From assembly GCF_022827545.1 (NCBI RefSeq), contig NZ_CP094669.1, positions 261,001 through 325,000 of the forward strand: 64,000 nucleotides of DNA, written 5' to 3'. Made by a program: the position numbers and the translations under genes. Under the pieces are notes generated by a model. It saw nothing but the letters and a program-made list of their open reading frames with translations. It had not been told where the DNA came from and made no database searches. Shown in pieces: positions 53,215 through 60,945 of the stretch; position 1 is the first letter of the stretch; the number at the start of each line of letters is the position of its first letter. The DNA is from Hymenobacter tibetensis. GTDB lineage: Bacteria; Bacteroidota; Bacteroidia; Cytophagales; Hymenobacteraceae.

Positions 53215-53811
53215 TTAAATGGCAGGCGAGCGGGGAGGGGTATACCGTCCGGTACTGCGTCCTAGCGCCCCCATTGGGCAATATAATCGGGCGCCGCGTT
53301 GGATCAGTGGCTGATTAACAGGTAGATCCAACGTGAAAACGGGCTTGCCTTTCGCCAGCGGGTGGTTGAGCAGCCGGTCAATGTTGCCCTCGGCGGTCAT
53401 GTAGGGGACAAAAAACTGGTCGGCCATGTCTGCCACCAGCATGTTGCGGATTTCCGCGGTTTCGGCCGTGATGCTGCGCACTGTACTCTCAAAAGGCGAC
53501 ACGAACAGCAAGTTGCCAGCCTCTATTTCTTTGCCGTATTCGAACCGCAGATTAGGCTGAATACCACGCCCTAAGGCATATAGTATGGGCTGACCTGTGC
53601 CCTGAAGCAGATAGCGGAACACCGCTTGCTCTAGCTTGGAATGGAACCCCGATACCACGCAGTTGTGCGCATAGCGTTGCTCTAAAGCCCACAAGTACGT
53701 GGGTCGTTCAATGGATTCCGGGTATTGGCGCGAGCAGAAGAAAGCGGTTTTCGGCTGTCGCAACAAAGCCGGATTACCCAGGGTGCGTAGTTCCTCTGGA
53801 TTAATCCTCAT
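53215..53811 (-). CDS. Stand-alone DprA/SLOG-like Rossmann protein
   Basis: 198 residues with no signal peptide. It reads like the SLOG (LOG/DprA) Rossmann core: TLGNPALLRQPKTAFFCSRQ, then CVVSGFHSKLEQAVFRYLLQ (the SGxxxG-like turn), then GQPILYALGRG and NLLFVSPFES. The C-terminus is FTLDLPVNQPLIQRGARLYC. It lacks the SAM and winged-helix domains that full DprA has. It could load or protect DNA in uptake, or sense a nucleotide ligand as other SLOG proteins do; neither can be decided. It sits alone between the DUF1206 and CsbD genes. Confidence 0.7.
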   Translation of the reverse strand: MRINPEELRTLGNPALLRQPKTAFFCSRQYPESIERPTYLWALEQRYAHNCVVSGFHSKLEQAVFRYLLQGTGQPILYALGRGIQPNLRFEYGKEIEAGNLLFVSPFESTVRSITAETAEIRNMLVADMADQFFVPYMTAEGNIDRLLNHPLAKGKPVFTLDLPVNQPLIQRGARLYCPMGALGRSTGRYTPPRSPAI

Positions 53812-53938
53812 ATGGTTGTGAAAGAGGCCGTATTTGTTGCAAATATAAAGGCATTGACTATAGTAATACTTGGTATATGAAAATTGTTTCCAAGAAAAAG
53901 AATAAAAATATTCCTTAGTCAGCTGCCACCTGTAAAAG

Positions 53939-53972
53939 CAATTGCCTCACACTAGAAAGTGTAAGGCAATTG
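53939..53972 (-). terminator. Terminator after the CsbD gene
   Basis: A 15-bp stem CAATTGCCTCACACT/AGTGTAAGGCAATTG (one G-T pair), loop AGAA. It lies about 30 bases after the CsbD stop on the minus strand. Confidence 0.85.
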
Positions 53973-54001
53973 TCTTTCAAAAGAAGAACCACTGCAGGTA
54001 C

Positions 54002-54220
54002 TTAAAAAGTGCGTTTGAACCACGCTTTTATGTCATCAATGGTTTCACCGGTTTTGTGCTGCAACGAGCCGAACCACTCGTCTTGCTTGCCTTCTTCGTA
54101 GGCAAGATCATCGTCGGTGAGGTTGCCCCACTTCTGCTTGGCTTCGCCTTTGATTTCGTTCCAGTTACCGCGCGTGCGCAGTTCGGTGCTGTCGTCGATG
54201 CCGTTGTTATTAGCGTCCAT
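54002..54220 (-). CDS. CsbD-like stress protein
   Basis: 72 residues, soluble and acidic. NWNEIKGEAKQKWGNLTDDD is the CsbD signature, followed by EEGKQDEWFGSLQHKTGETI. CsbD-like proteins are small, abundant general-stress proteins whose function is unknown; in Bacillus they belong to the sigma-B regulon. The leader MDANNNGIDDSTELRTRG is longer than usual. It is closed by a terminator at 53939 and stands alone. Confidence 0.93.
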   Translation of the reverse strand: MDANNNGIDDSTELRTRGNWNEIKGEAKQKWGNLTDDDLAYEEGKQDEWFGSLQHKTGETIDDIKAWFKRTF

Positions 54221-54549
54221 GATCGTAGGTGTTAAGGTGGGAGATAACAGGCTATACGGTTAAGCTTCACGCTCAGCCAACAAAGAGGAAAGTTTTTCAG
54301 GTGAGCAGCCATTTTTGCGCCCAAAAAGGCGGCAGTATAATGTTCTACTACATCTTTGCTGGCATTCCTTACTAGCTCCACTTGCTGTAGCGGTGGGTAG
54401 CCATGAGGATTGTACCCTTCGAATGCGCTAAGTCAGCTTGCATATTGAAAACAAGCTGTTTTCTTTAGGAGTGTGACACTCACCCCTGCTTTTTACTTGT
54501 TGGGAATGAGGTTTCTACACGATGTATATCTTATCCGACTAAGCCCATT
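54221..54549. other. Divergent intergenic region
   Basis: About 330 bases between CsbD and the 54550 gene. It should hold promoters for both. A CATCTTTG near 54345-54360 is only a weak TAnnTTTG match. Nothing else was seen. Confidence 0.45.
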
Positions 54550-56109
54550 ATGGACGACCTGCGAACTACGCTGGCTACTTTCTCGCCCGAGGACCGCAAG
54601 GATTTCGCTCAGTTTATTCAACGGCAAAAGCGCAAGCAAAAAGGGCGCATGGACTTGCGCCTCTATGAGCTGCTGCTGCACCCCAAGGAATACACCACGC
54701 CTCAGCTGCTGACCCGTCTGTACGCCGACCAGCCAAACGCCACGGCCTACTATGCATTGCGCAAACGCCTACTGCGCCATCTTACCGACTTTCTCTTGCT
54801 ACGCCAGCGCCAGCACGATCCTACGGCGGCGTCATCGGTGCGCGGGTTGCTTACGCTGGCGCAATACCTTTTTGAAGCCGGCGTACCGCGGCTAGCGTGG
54901 TCCACGTTGCGCAAAGCCGAAAAGCTGGCCCGGCTCAACGAGCAGTACGAGCTGCTTAACACCGTGTACAACCTCCAAATTGCGCAGGCCGCCAGCGAGT
55001 TTGCCGACCCACTAGAAGACATTATTCGGCAGCGCCACCTCAACAAGAAGGCCGCCGACGAGGAGGAGCGCGCCGGTATTGCTGACAGTCTGATTCGGCA
55101 GCGGCTGCGCCAAGCGCGTGTGAAAGGCCGTGCAGGAGAAGCCTTCGATGGTATTCTGCAAGAGGTACTCCGCGAGTACGACTTGCAGGAGGCTTTTGCA
55201 CGGCGGCCAGCAGTGCTCTACCGGTTGATGTCTATTGCTCGCAATGCCATGCTTGTGCGCCGAGATTTTGCTTCCTTCACCCCGTTTGTGCTGCGCTGCT
55301 ACCATCTCATGGAAAAGCGGCACGGGTTCCAGCCAGCGCACCGCTACTATCAGATCGGGCTGCTTTACATGATTGCCCACGCCTTGTACCGGGTGCGGCG
55401 CTTCGAGGAGGCAGTACGGTACCTGGAGCTCATGCGAAAGGCGTTGGCGGAGGAAGGAGGCCAAAGCTGCCGCGCGGAGTGGCTCCCTCGCTACACGTTT
55501 CTGCTGGCCGCCAACTACGCTTTTCTGCGTCGTAATGCCGAAAGCATCCGGCTGCTGGAACAGATTTTGAGCCCTACGACCACGCTAGCACCCCGCGACG
55601 AGCTAACGGCGCGCTTAGGGCTGGCTTTCCACTATTTTGCCGAAGGCCAGTTCGCTAAAACCAACCGCACCCTCATCGGGATAGGCCGCTCCGACCATTG
55701 GTGCGAGCAAGAAATGGGGTTGGAGTGGCTGATCAACAAAAACATCGGGGAAATGCTGGCGCAATTCGAAATGGGCAACGCTGACTTAGCTCTCAACCGG
55801 TTACGCGCTATCGAACGGTTGTTGCGGGAACGGAGTGGTGTTGATGATGGGGGACCCTACGCGTACGTGCTCAGCTATTTGGCCCTGGTTCGGGAGATTA
55901 TAGATAATCCGCAGGCCTTGCAGCACCCTGGCTTTGCCAAGCGTGTAGAGCAAATGCCGCAGTCTTTGCCGCTGCAGCGCGAAGATTTGCAGGCTCTTAG
56001 CTTCTACGCTTGGCTACAGGCCCGCATGGTGCAGCGCCCGTATTATGAAGTGCTGTTAGAGCTAGCAGATGCTCCCACCGAAACGGAAGCAAAGAAACAA
56101 AGCGTGTAG
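54550..56109 (+). CDS. Large alpha-helical repeat protein, unknown
   Basis: 519 residues, cytoplasmic, almost entirely helical. The N-terminus has the conserved-looking MDDLRTTLATFSPEDRKDFA and a basic patch QRQKRKQKGRMDLRLYELLL. TPR- or solenoid-like helix pairs continue through the rest (VPRLAWSTLRKAEKLARLNE, MIAHALYRVRRFEEAVRYLE, ANYAFLRRNAESIRLLEQIL). I recognise no named family. It resembles uncharacterised solenoid proteins found across Bacteroidota. It could be a scaffold or partner-binding protein. It stands alone and is followed by a compound inverted repeat at 56130-56208. Confidence 0.75.
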   Translation: MDDLRTTLATFSPEDRKDFAQFIQRQKRKQKGRMDLRLYELLLHPKEYTTPQLLTRLYADQPNATAYYALRKRLLRHLTDFLLLRQRQHDPTAASSVRGLLTLAQYLFEAGVPRLAWSTLRKAEKLARLNEQYELLNTVYNLQIAQAASEFADPLEDIIRQRHLNKKAADEEERAGIADSLIRQRLRQARVKGRAGEAFDGILQEVLREYDLQEAFARRPAVLYRLMSIARNAMLVRRDFASFTPFVLRCYHLMEKRHGFQPAHRYYQIGLLYMIAHALYRVRRFEEAVRYLELMRKALAEEGGQSCRAEWLPRYTFLLAANYAFLRRNAESIRLLEQILSPTTTLAPRDELTARLGLAFHYFAEGQFAKTNRTLIGIGRSDHWCEQEMGLEWLINKNIGEMLAQFEMGNADLALNRLRAIERLLRERSGVDDGGPYAYVLSYLALVREIIDNPQALQHPGFAKRVEQMPQSLPLQREDLQALSFYAWLQARMVQRPYYEVLLELADAPTETEAKKQSV

Positions 56110-56129
56110 CCGAGAGAGCACAAAAAAGA

Positions 56130-56208
56130 GGGCCGCCCACAGCCGGAGTACTAGGCATGGTAGATACACTCGTACACCACCGCCTAGTACTCCGGCCGCG
56201 CGCGGCCC
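56130..56208. repeat. Compound inverted repeat
   Basis: GGGCCGC (56130-56136) pairs with GCGGCCC (56202-56208). Inside, a perfect 15-bp pair GCCGGAGTACTAGGC (56142-56156) and GCCTAGTACTCCGGC (56182-56196) encloses a 25-base loop. There is no clear T-tract. It lies between two convergent genes and could end both transcripts, but it is more elaborate than the other terminators here. Confidence 0.6.
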
Positions 56209-56225
56209 GCGTAGTTCACTAGGAA

Positions 56226-56540
56226 CTAGTCTTTGATTTCGGCTTTGGCTTCAGCAGCAGCTTCTTCGGTTTCAGCAGCCGTTTTCTCGGCAGCGTTTTC
56301 GATTTTGTCGCCTGCTTTCTCGGCAGCAGCTTCCGTGTTTGCAGCAGCTTTGTCTACTGCATTTTCGGTGGCAGCGGCAGCATTTTCAGCTTCCACTTCC
56401 ACGGCGTCGCCAGTGTTTTCAGCGGCAGCTTCGGTGTTTTCGGCAGCAGCATTTGCGTTTTCTTTGCCGGCTTCAGTGCACGAAGCAACAGAGAAAGAAA
56501 CAGCAACAGCAACGAACAAAGATTTCAAGGACATTTTCAT
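56226..56540 (-). CDS. Ala/Glu-rich repetitive lipoprotein
   Basis: 104 residues with a lipobox ending VASC (Cys 21). The mature part is made almost only of A, E, N, T, D and K. Repeating AEN(T)EAAAEN units and KAGDKIENAAEKTA near the end form a long amphipathic helix. This resembles LEA-like or apolipoprotein-like small lipoproteins, which may protect or line the envelope. Function unknown. Low complexity makes family assignment unreliable. It converges with the 54550 gene. Confidence 0.75.
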   Translation of the reverse strand: MKMSLKSLFVAVAVSFSVASCTEAGKENANAAAENTEAAAENTGDAVEVEAENAAAATENAVDKAAANTEAAAEKAGDKIENAAEKTAAETEEAAAEAKAEIKD

Positions 56541-56821
56541 GGATAGAGAACGTTAAGAGTAAGAGTTGAAGCAAACCTGCTCTTTATGTTGCTTCCCAGA
56601 AAAAGTAACCCAACAGTACCAATAATTATTAGCTGAAATCGGTAACTGCGCCATTGCGCCAGTATGCTTACAGACAAGCAGCTAGCCCAGATACTATACT
56701 GTAGGGTAGCAGACCGGTTCTGGCAGCAGCGCGCCTAGCAGATGTTGGGGCGCACTCAACTTTTCCGGCCGCGAGCAAGTATAGCATAGCTGATTCTCCC
56801 GCTCACCGACTTCATATTCCC

Positions 56822-57223
56822 ATGGATTCCACTGCTTCCACTCCCCAGACGCCTGCTACGCCCAATGTACCGCTTGGCGTAACTGACCAGCAGAATAGTG
56901 CCCTGCTCGAAGACACTCTTACCTTGCTCAATGCGGGGGTACCCGACCAGCGCGACCAGCACGGGTTGGCTGAAATCGAGCGGTGGGAAGCTGTTCTACA
57001 ATCCTCTGAGCGCCCTGGGTTGGCCAAAATCATTCAGGAGCTAGCCACGCTGCGCGAGCAACTCACTGCTTCCGACACCCAAACGCATGACTTAGCCGAA
57101 ACCATTGCTACCCTAGGCGCCGAAACCGCCAAGGTAGCCGATGAGTCAACGGGCGATTATGCCGGGCCACTCGGTCATTTAAGCAAAGTGCTCATCAAAA
57201 TGGGCTCTTCTCTTTCTCGCTAG
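56822..57223 (+). CDS. Hypothetical soluble protein
   Basis: 133 residues: a Ser/Thr/Pro-rich start (1-22), then helices (LAEIERWEAVLQSSERPGLA, then IIQELATLREQLTASD), and a C-terminal helix HLSKVLIKMGSSLSR. No signal peptide, no known motif. It looks like a small coiled-coil or bundle protein. A strong terminator at 57242 closes it. I have no evidence for a function. Confidence 0.72.
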   Translation: MDSTASTPQTPATPNVPLGVTDQQNSALLEDTLTLLNAGVPDQRDQHGLAEIERWEAVLQSSERPGLAKIIQELATLREQLTASDTQTHDLAETIATLGAETAKVADESTGDYAGPLGHLSKVLIKMGSSLSR

Positions 57224-57241
57224 GCCAAGCCATAGCACAGA

Positions 57242-57278
57242 AAAAAGCCCTGGTCACTTTATGTGGCCAGGGCTTTTT
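57242..57278 (+). terminator. Terminator after the 56822 gene
   Basis: A 16-bp stem AAAAAGCCCTGGTCAC/GTGGCCAGGGCTTTTT (one G-T pair), loop of 5 bases, followed by T-rich sequence. It lies 18 bases after the stop. Confidence 0.92.
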
Positions 57279-57369
57279 CGTTTGTGGTTGAGGCAAGCAA
57301 CTAACCTGCTTCTAGGGTTTGTCACTGGCGGATCAACACGTAGGCTTCCATCTGCGGGTTCTGTGTGGT

Positions 57370-57377
57370 TACCTTTG
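57370..57377 (+). promoter_or_regulatory. Bacteroidota -7 element before the 57405 gene
   Basis: TACCTTTG followed by CGG matches TAnnTTTG. It ends 27 bases before ATG 57405, which supports that start over the open frame back to 57261. Confidence 0.6.
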
Positions 57378-57404
57378 CGGGCCTTTATTCAAGGTTGCTT
57401 GCTT

Positions 57405-58457
57405 ATGTCTGCTTCTGCTGCCACTCCGGCTCCCAACGATTTCACTTTCTACGACCCATTCGACGGTATGCGTTTTGGGCCGCAGCAATGCTTTTTGTGT
57501 GGTACGCCCACTATGCCGCGTGCAGATTCGGTGCCCGTCTTCGCCGAGTGGCTGATGACGCGCTACAACTTGCACGAGCGTCAGATCAAGCTGCTGGATT
57601 TAAGCATCGTGCAGTTCAACGACTTACGCATTCCTTGTTGCCCCCAGTGCCGGACTAAGCACGTCGAGCCGTTAGAGCAGGAAGTGGAAGAAGCTGCGCA
57701 ACAAGGAGTGGAAAGCTTGCGGGCTCTCGGCGACAAAACCTTGTTTTTGTGGCTAGGCAAGATGATGTATGGCGTACTGGTAACCGAGATTCTTAATGAG
57801 CTAGAACCACTGGCCGTACCGCAGTATCCGTTGGCTGAAAATGCGCAGATGCTACGCCGGTTTCAAGCCTTTTTCCAGGCGTTCCAAGCGTTGCGAGTGC
57901 CTGTTGAGTTCGATGATTTCTCGCCCGCATCGGTGTTTGTGCTAGAAGTAAGTCAGACGCAAGACGACATGCCGTTCGAGTACGACGACGACTTAAGTAC
58001 GCTGACCTTCAGCATCAAGCTAGATAATGCGGTGCTTACTGCCTGCCTAGTGGACAATGGTATCATCCGGCAGGCCATGCGCCGCGTGTATCAGGATGCT
58101 CTCCGGCCCTTGCACCCAGTGCAAGTAGCAGAGTTTAAGGCGCGCGTGTATTACGCCTCCTACATCCTCAATGTAGTACCCGACTATTATCCGCGTGCAC
58201 TAGCCCCAGGAGCTACGCATATAGTCATGGATACGCTGATCGACGATATAACCGGCGACATCTTCAACCCATGGGACAATGCTGCCTACGGGCAATCTTT
58301 ACTGGAAATGTGGAAGCGGTGGCATATCCCGCTGGAAGAAATTATGCGCGAACCTGATCAGCCGCTTTCTTTCTTATATGATGCAGATGGTGCGCCTCGG
58401 CTACTGGCGCGTTACCCTGAAGAGGGTGGAACGGAGCAAAATTTAGCGGCTAGCTAG
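57405..58457 (+). CDS. Hypothetical protein with N-terminal zinc-ribbon-like cysteines
   Basis: 350 residues from ATG 57405. Two CxxC pairs, C29-C32 (CFLC) and C79-C82 (CPQC, preceded by C78), are spaced like a zinc ribbon with a 46-residue insert. The rest (about 90-350) is mixed alpha/beta with acidic patches (DDMPFEYDDDLSTLTF). No named family recognised. It is soluble and probably cytoplasmic. Its last 8 bases overlap the end of the convergent 3D-domain gene. A TAnnTTTG element at 57370 supports the start. Confidence 0.78.
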   Translation: MSASAATPAPNDFTFYDPFDGMRFGPQQCFLCGTPTMPRADSVPVFAEWLMTRYNLHERQIKLLDLSIVQFNDLRIPCCPQCRTKHVEPLEQEVEEAAQQGVESLRALGDKTLFLWLGKMMYGVLVTEILNELEPLAVPQYPLAENAQMLRRFQAFFQAFQALRVPVEFDDFSPASVFVLEVSQTQDDMPFEYDDDLSTLTFSIKLDNAVLTACLVDNGIIRQAMRRVYQDALRPLHPVQVAEFKARVYYASYILNVVPDYYPRALAPGATHIVMDTLIDDITGDIFNPWDNAAYGQSLLEMWKRWHIPLEEIMREPDQPLSFLYDADGAPRLLARYPEEGGTEQNLAAS

Positions 58458-58971
58458 CCTGCCAAACGGGTTTTGGAGCAAGTTTGCTAAGCTTTATTTC
58501 ACTCCAGCGGCCTTCGAGGCCATTCTTACATTCTCGCTCGTTTACCAGCACGTCCACGCAGTGGCGGTGGCGGCGGTTCATCGTGTCATGAATGATGTAC
58601 ACGCCATCCAATGCTTCAGACATGCCTTGGACGCGGACTTTTTCGCCGTAGCGGAAAGGACCGCCCGAACCTTCGAGCAGGTCGCGGGATACAGCCAGCC
58701 AACGGGTGCGGCTGGAGTGGCGGGTAGGGATGATGGAACCATCAGCAGTTTCCATCGGATTACTGTCGGTCTGGCCGGGTTCAGGCCAGTAGGTAGTAGC
58801 CGTAACGGTGTACGACAGGGTGCGGGGAGGCCGTTGAACAGGCTGGATTGGTACCGCTACGTGTACCGAACGAGGGCTAAGGCTGGCTACAGTGGAAGGC
58901 AACGCTAGCGCGGGAGTGGAAATAGTACGAGGAGGAAAAAGAAAGGTCAGCAGGAATAAAGCAATAGACAT
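58450..58971 (-). CDS. 3D-domain (double-psi beta-barrel) secreted protein
   Basis: 173 residues with an N-terminal hydrophobic segment (MSIALFLLTFLFPPRTISTP) that is a signal peptide or anchor. Residues about 50-165 form a 3D/RlpA-like double-psi beta-barrel: YTVTATTYWPEPGQTDSNPM, then TADGSII, LAVSRDLL, FRYGEKVRVQG and a VYIIHDTMNRRHRHCVDVLV close with the catalytic-type aspartates. Proteins of this fold bind or cleave peptidoglycan (lytic transglycosylase type). Activity here is inferred from fold only. Its stop overlaps the end of the convergent 57405 gene by 8 bases. Confidence 0.82.
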   Translation of the reverse strand: MSIALFLLTFLFPPRTISTPALALPSTVASLSPRSVHVAVPIQPVQRPPRTLSYTVTATTYWPEPGQTDSNPMETADGSIIPTRHSSRTRWLAVSRDLLEGSGGPFRYGEKVRVQGMSEALDGVYIIHDTMNRRHRHCVDVLVNERECKNGLEGRWSEIKLSKLAPKPVWQAS

Positions 58972-59427
58972 GACGGTTGGGTTCGTGTACTCTCACTTCG
59001 TCTGGAGAGGATAGACAGCCGGCCCGACTCGGCTTCAAGGGAGGAGCATAACTTTTTCTTTTCAGAAAAGGTTGCCCCTGATTTTATGTCAACAGCCGAA
59101 AGGCTGAATTAAGCGTTTCAAGCAAGAATTAAACTGTAAAATCGGATAATAGTTATAAAATTTTGTACTTATATGTTTTTGAGCGCTAAGAGGGGCCAAA
59201 GATACAGCAATTATTAGAACTCGTTTTCGAGTGGTTATTCCACCGTGGAGGCGGCTATGTGCAAGCAACTCGTCTTTGTGCACCAGCTTAGGATCCCCTG
59301 ACCCTCTGGTGAAAGCGGCCTGCTGGCCCAACTTCGCGCATTACTAGTCGTATCTACCAGCAACCTCAACCACGCTTCTTACGCGCTGATATCCTGTGTC
59401 GTAGGGAGTTTGCACAACCAAAATCGT
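58972..59427. other. Divergent intergenic region
   Basis: About 456 bases between the 3D-domain gene and the MRJP-type lipoprotein gene. It is AT-rich at 59090-59180. No coding sequence, RNA gene or clear hairpin was recognised. Promoters for both genes should lie here. Confidence 0.45.
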
Positions 59428-60624
59428 ATGTTATCTTTTTTCAACCCTCGCACTGTCGGCGCCTTGTTGCTGCCAGTTGGTCTGGGCGCAGCCTTGGTGT
59501 CTGGTGGCTGTTCGTCCCCGTCCTCCCCAACCACCCAATCCGGTGGTACTGCCTCCACCGACTCAGTAAGTACGGCTGGGCCACAAGCACCCGCTAACTC
59601 ACCGCTCCAAGTGGTGGCCGGGTTCCGGGAGCCACAGATGGTGGGCGTAGCCGTACTGCCCGACGGCCGGGTGTTTGCCGATTTTCCGCGTTGGGACAAC
59701 AACCCCGTAAATCCGGTGGCTGAAGTGAGCACCGACGGTTCCGTTAAGCCGTATCCGGATGCCACTTGGTGTACCTGGAACGAAACCGTGCGCAACGAAC
59801 CCCAAAAGCACTGGATCTGCCCACAGAGCGTATACGCCGACAAAACCGGTATGCTCTGGGTGCTTGACCCAGCTTCGCCCGGTTTGAAAGGAACCGTAGT
59901 TGGTGGCCCAAAACTGGTTAAGATTGACCCCAGTACCAATAAGGTGGTGCAGAATATAAGCGTGCCCGAAAGTGTAGCGCCTCGCAAGTCCTACCTCAAC
60001 GACGTGCGGATCGATACGCAAAACAACTATGCCTACATCACAGAGTCTGGAGTTGGCAGCTTGGTGGTAATTGATTTGAAGTCCGGCAAGTCCCGCAAGC
60101 TGCTCAACCAGCACCCCTCCATGCTCGGCGATACTACGCTCAACATCAAAGCTGACGGCAAGGAACTGGTTGACCCAACTGGCAAGAAGGCCCGCTTCAA
60201 TGCCGATGGTATTGCGCTAAGCCAAGACATGCAGTACCTGTATTGGAAGCCGCTAACCAGTTACGCCCTGTATCGCATTAAAACCGAAGCGCTCCGCAAC
60301 CCGGCCTTAACGGACGCGCAGCTAAGCCAGCAAATCGAGGATTTAGGCAAGGTACCAGCTTGCGATGGGATGGAAATAGATGCCAAGAACAATCTGTACA
60401 TGACGGCTTTCGAAAACCACTCGATTGTACGCCGCACCCTAGCCGGCAAAATAGAGCCGGTTGTGCAAGACCCACGCTTGGAGTGGCCTGATACCTTTGC
60501 CTTTGGACCCGACGACATGCTATATGTTACAACATCGGCCATTCATAAAACGCCTACTTGGAACAAAGGCCTTGGTAAACAGGATCAGCCTTACTACATC
60601 TTTAAGATGAAGCTGCCACAATAG
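59428..60624 (+). CDS. Major royal jelly/yellow-type beta-propeller lipoprotein
   Basis: 398 residues from ATG 59428 (an ATG at 59410 is also in frame). A lipobox ends VSGGC (Cys 28). A Ser/Thr/Pro-rich spacer leads to a six-bladed propeller of the MRJP/yellow type: REPQMVGVAVLPDGRVFADF, then RKSYLNDVRIDTQNNYAYIT, then ARFNADGIALSQDMQYLYWK and WPDTFAFGPDDMLYVTTSAI. Bacterial members are periplasmic and of unknown activity; insect relatives include dopachrome-conversion-type proteins. Cysteines in TWCTW, WICPQ and PACDGM may form disulphides. The transcript is probably closed by the stem-loop at 60751. Confidence 0.88.
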   Translation: MLSFFNPRTVGALLLPVGLGAALVSGGCSSPSSPTTQSGGTASTDSVSTAGPQAPANSPLQVVAGFREPQMVGVAVLPDGRVFADFPRWDNNPVNPVAEVSTDGSVKPYPDATWCTWNETVRNEPQKHWICPQSVYADKTGMLWVLDPASPGLKGTVVGGPKLVKIDPSTNKVVQNISVPESVAPRKSYLNDVRIDTQNNYAYITESGVGSLVVIDLKSGKSRKLLNQHPSMLGDTTLNIKADGKELVDPTGKKARFNADGIALSQDMQYLYWKPLTSYALYRIKTEALRNPALTDAQLSQQIEDLGKVPACDGMEIDAKNNLYMTAFENHSIVRRTLAGKIEPVVQDPRLEWPDTFAFGPDDMLYVTTSAIHKTPTWNKGLGKQDQPYYIFKMKLPQ

Positions 60625-60750
60625 TATAAAAGCTGTTTTCGGAAGTCAATAGAAAGTAGCGCAGAACAAATTTCCTGCGGTTTCCGCGCCACTTTCTACC
60701 GGCTTATCATGCATGAATTGCGCCAGGCAATAACTCTGATTCACTGGTAA

Positions 60751-60787
60751 CAGAAAGCTCTTTCCTTCGTTGAGAAAGGGCTTTCTG
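60751..60787 (+). terminator. Terminator upstream of sucA
   Basis: A 14-bp stem CAGAAAGCTCTTTC/GAAAGGGCTTTCTG (one G-T pair), loop of 9 bases, followed by CTTTATTTT. It ends the 59428 transcript about 130 bases after its stop codon. Confidence 0.8.
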
Positions 60788-60912
60788 CTTTATTTTGAAT
60801 AGATTGGTTTTCTGTTTTGGATGTTTAACAAAGCAGATTTGAATGTAAAATAATGATAGTGAAGCGTATTCGTGTACTCGAATACAGGTTTCTGGCTTAC
60901 AGTCAGGCTCAT

Positions 60913-60920
60913 TACCTTTA
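60913..60920 (+). promoter_or_regulatory. Bacteroidota -7-like element before sucA
   Basis: TACCTTTA is one base off TAnnTTTG. It ends 25 bases before ATG 60946 and supports that start. Confidence 0.45.
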
Positions 60921-60945
60921 CACCCGACCTACAAGCTCCCACCGC

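Larger units (their letters stand above)
60625..60945. other. Intergenic region before sucA
   Basis: About 320 bases holding the terminator at 60751-60787 and the promoter-like element at 60913-60920. An in-frame ATG for sucA exists at 60853 but precedes the promoter element. No other gene was seen. Confidence 0.55.

Noticed and set aside
59089..59331. 80-codon minus-strand frame in the 59 kb intergenic region
   Set aside because: No export signal, domain or plausible codon pattern; it lies in an AT-rich divergent promoter region.
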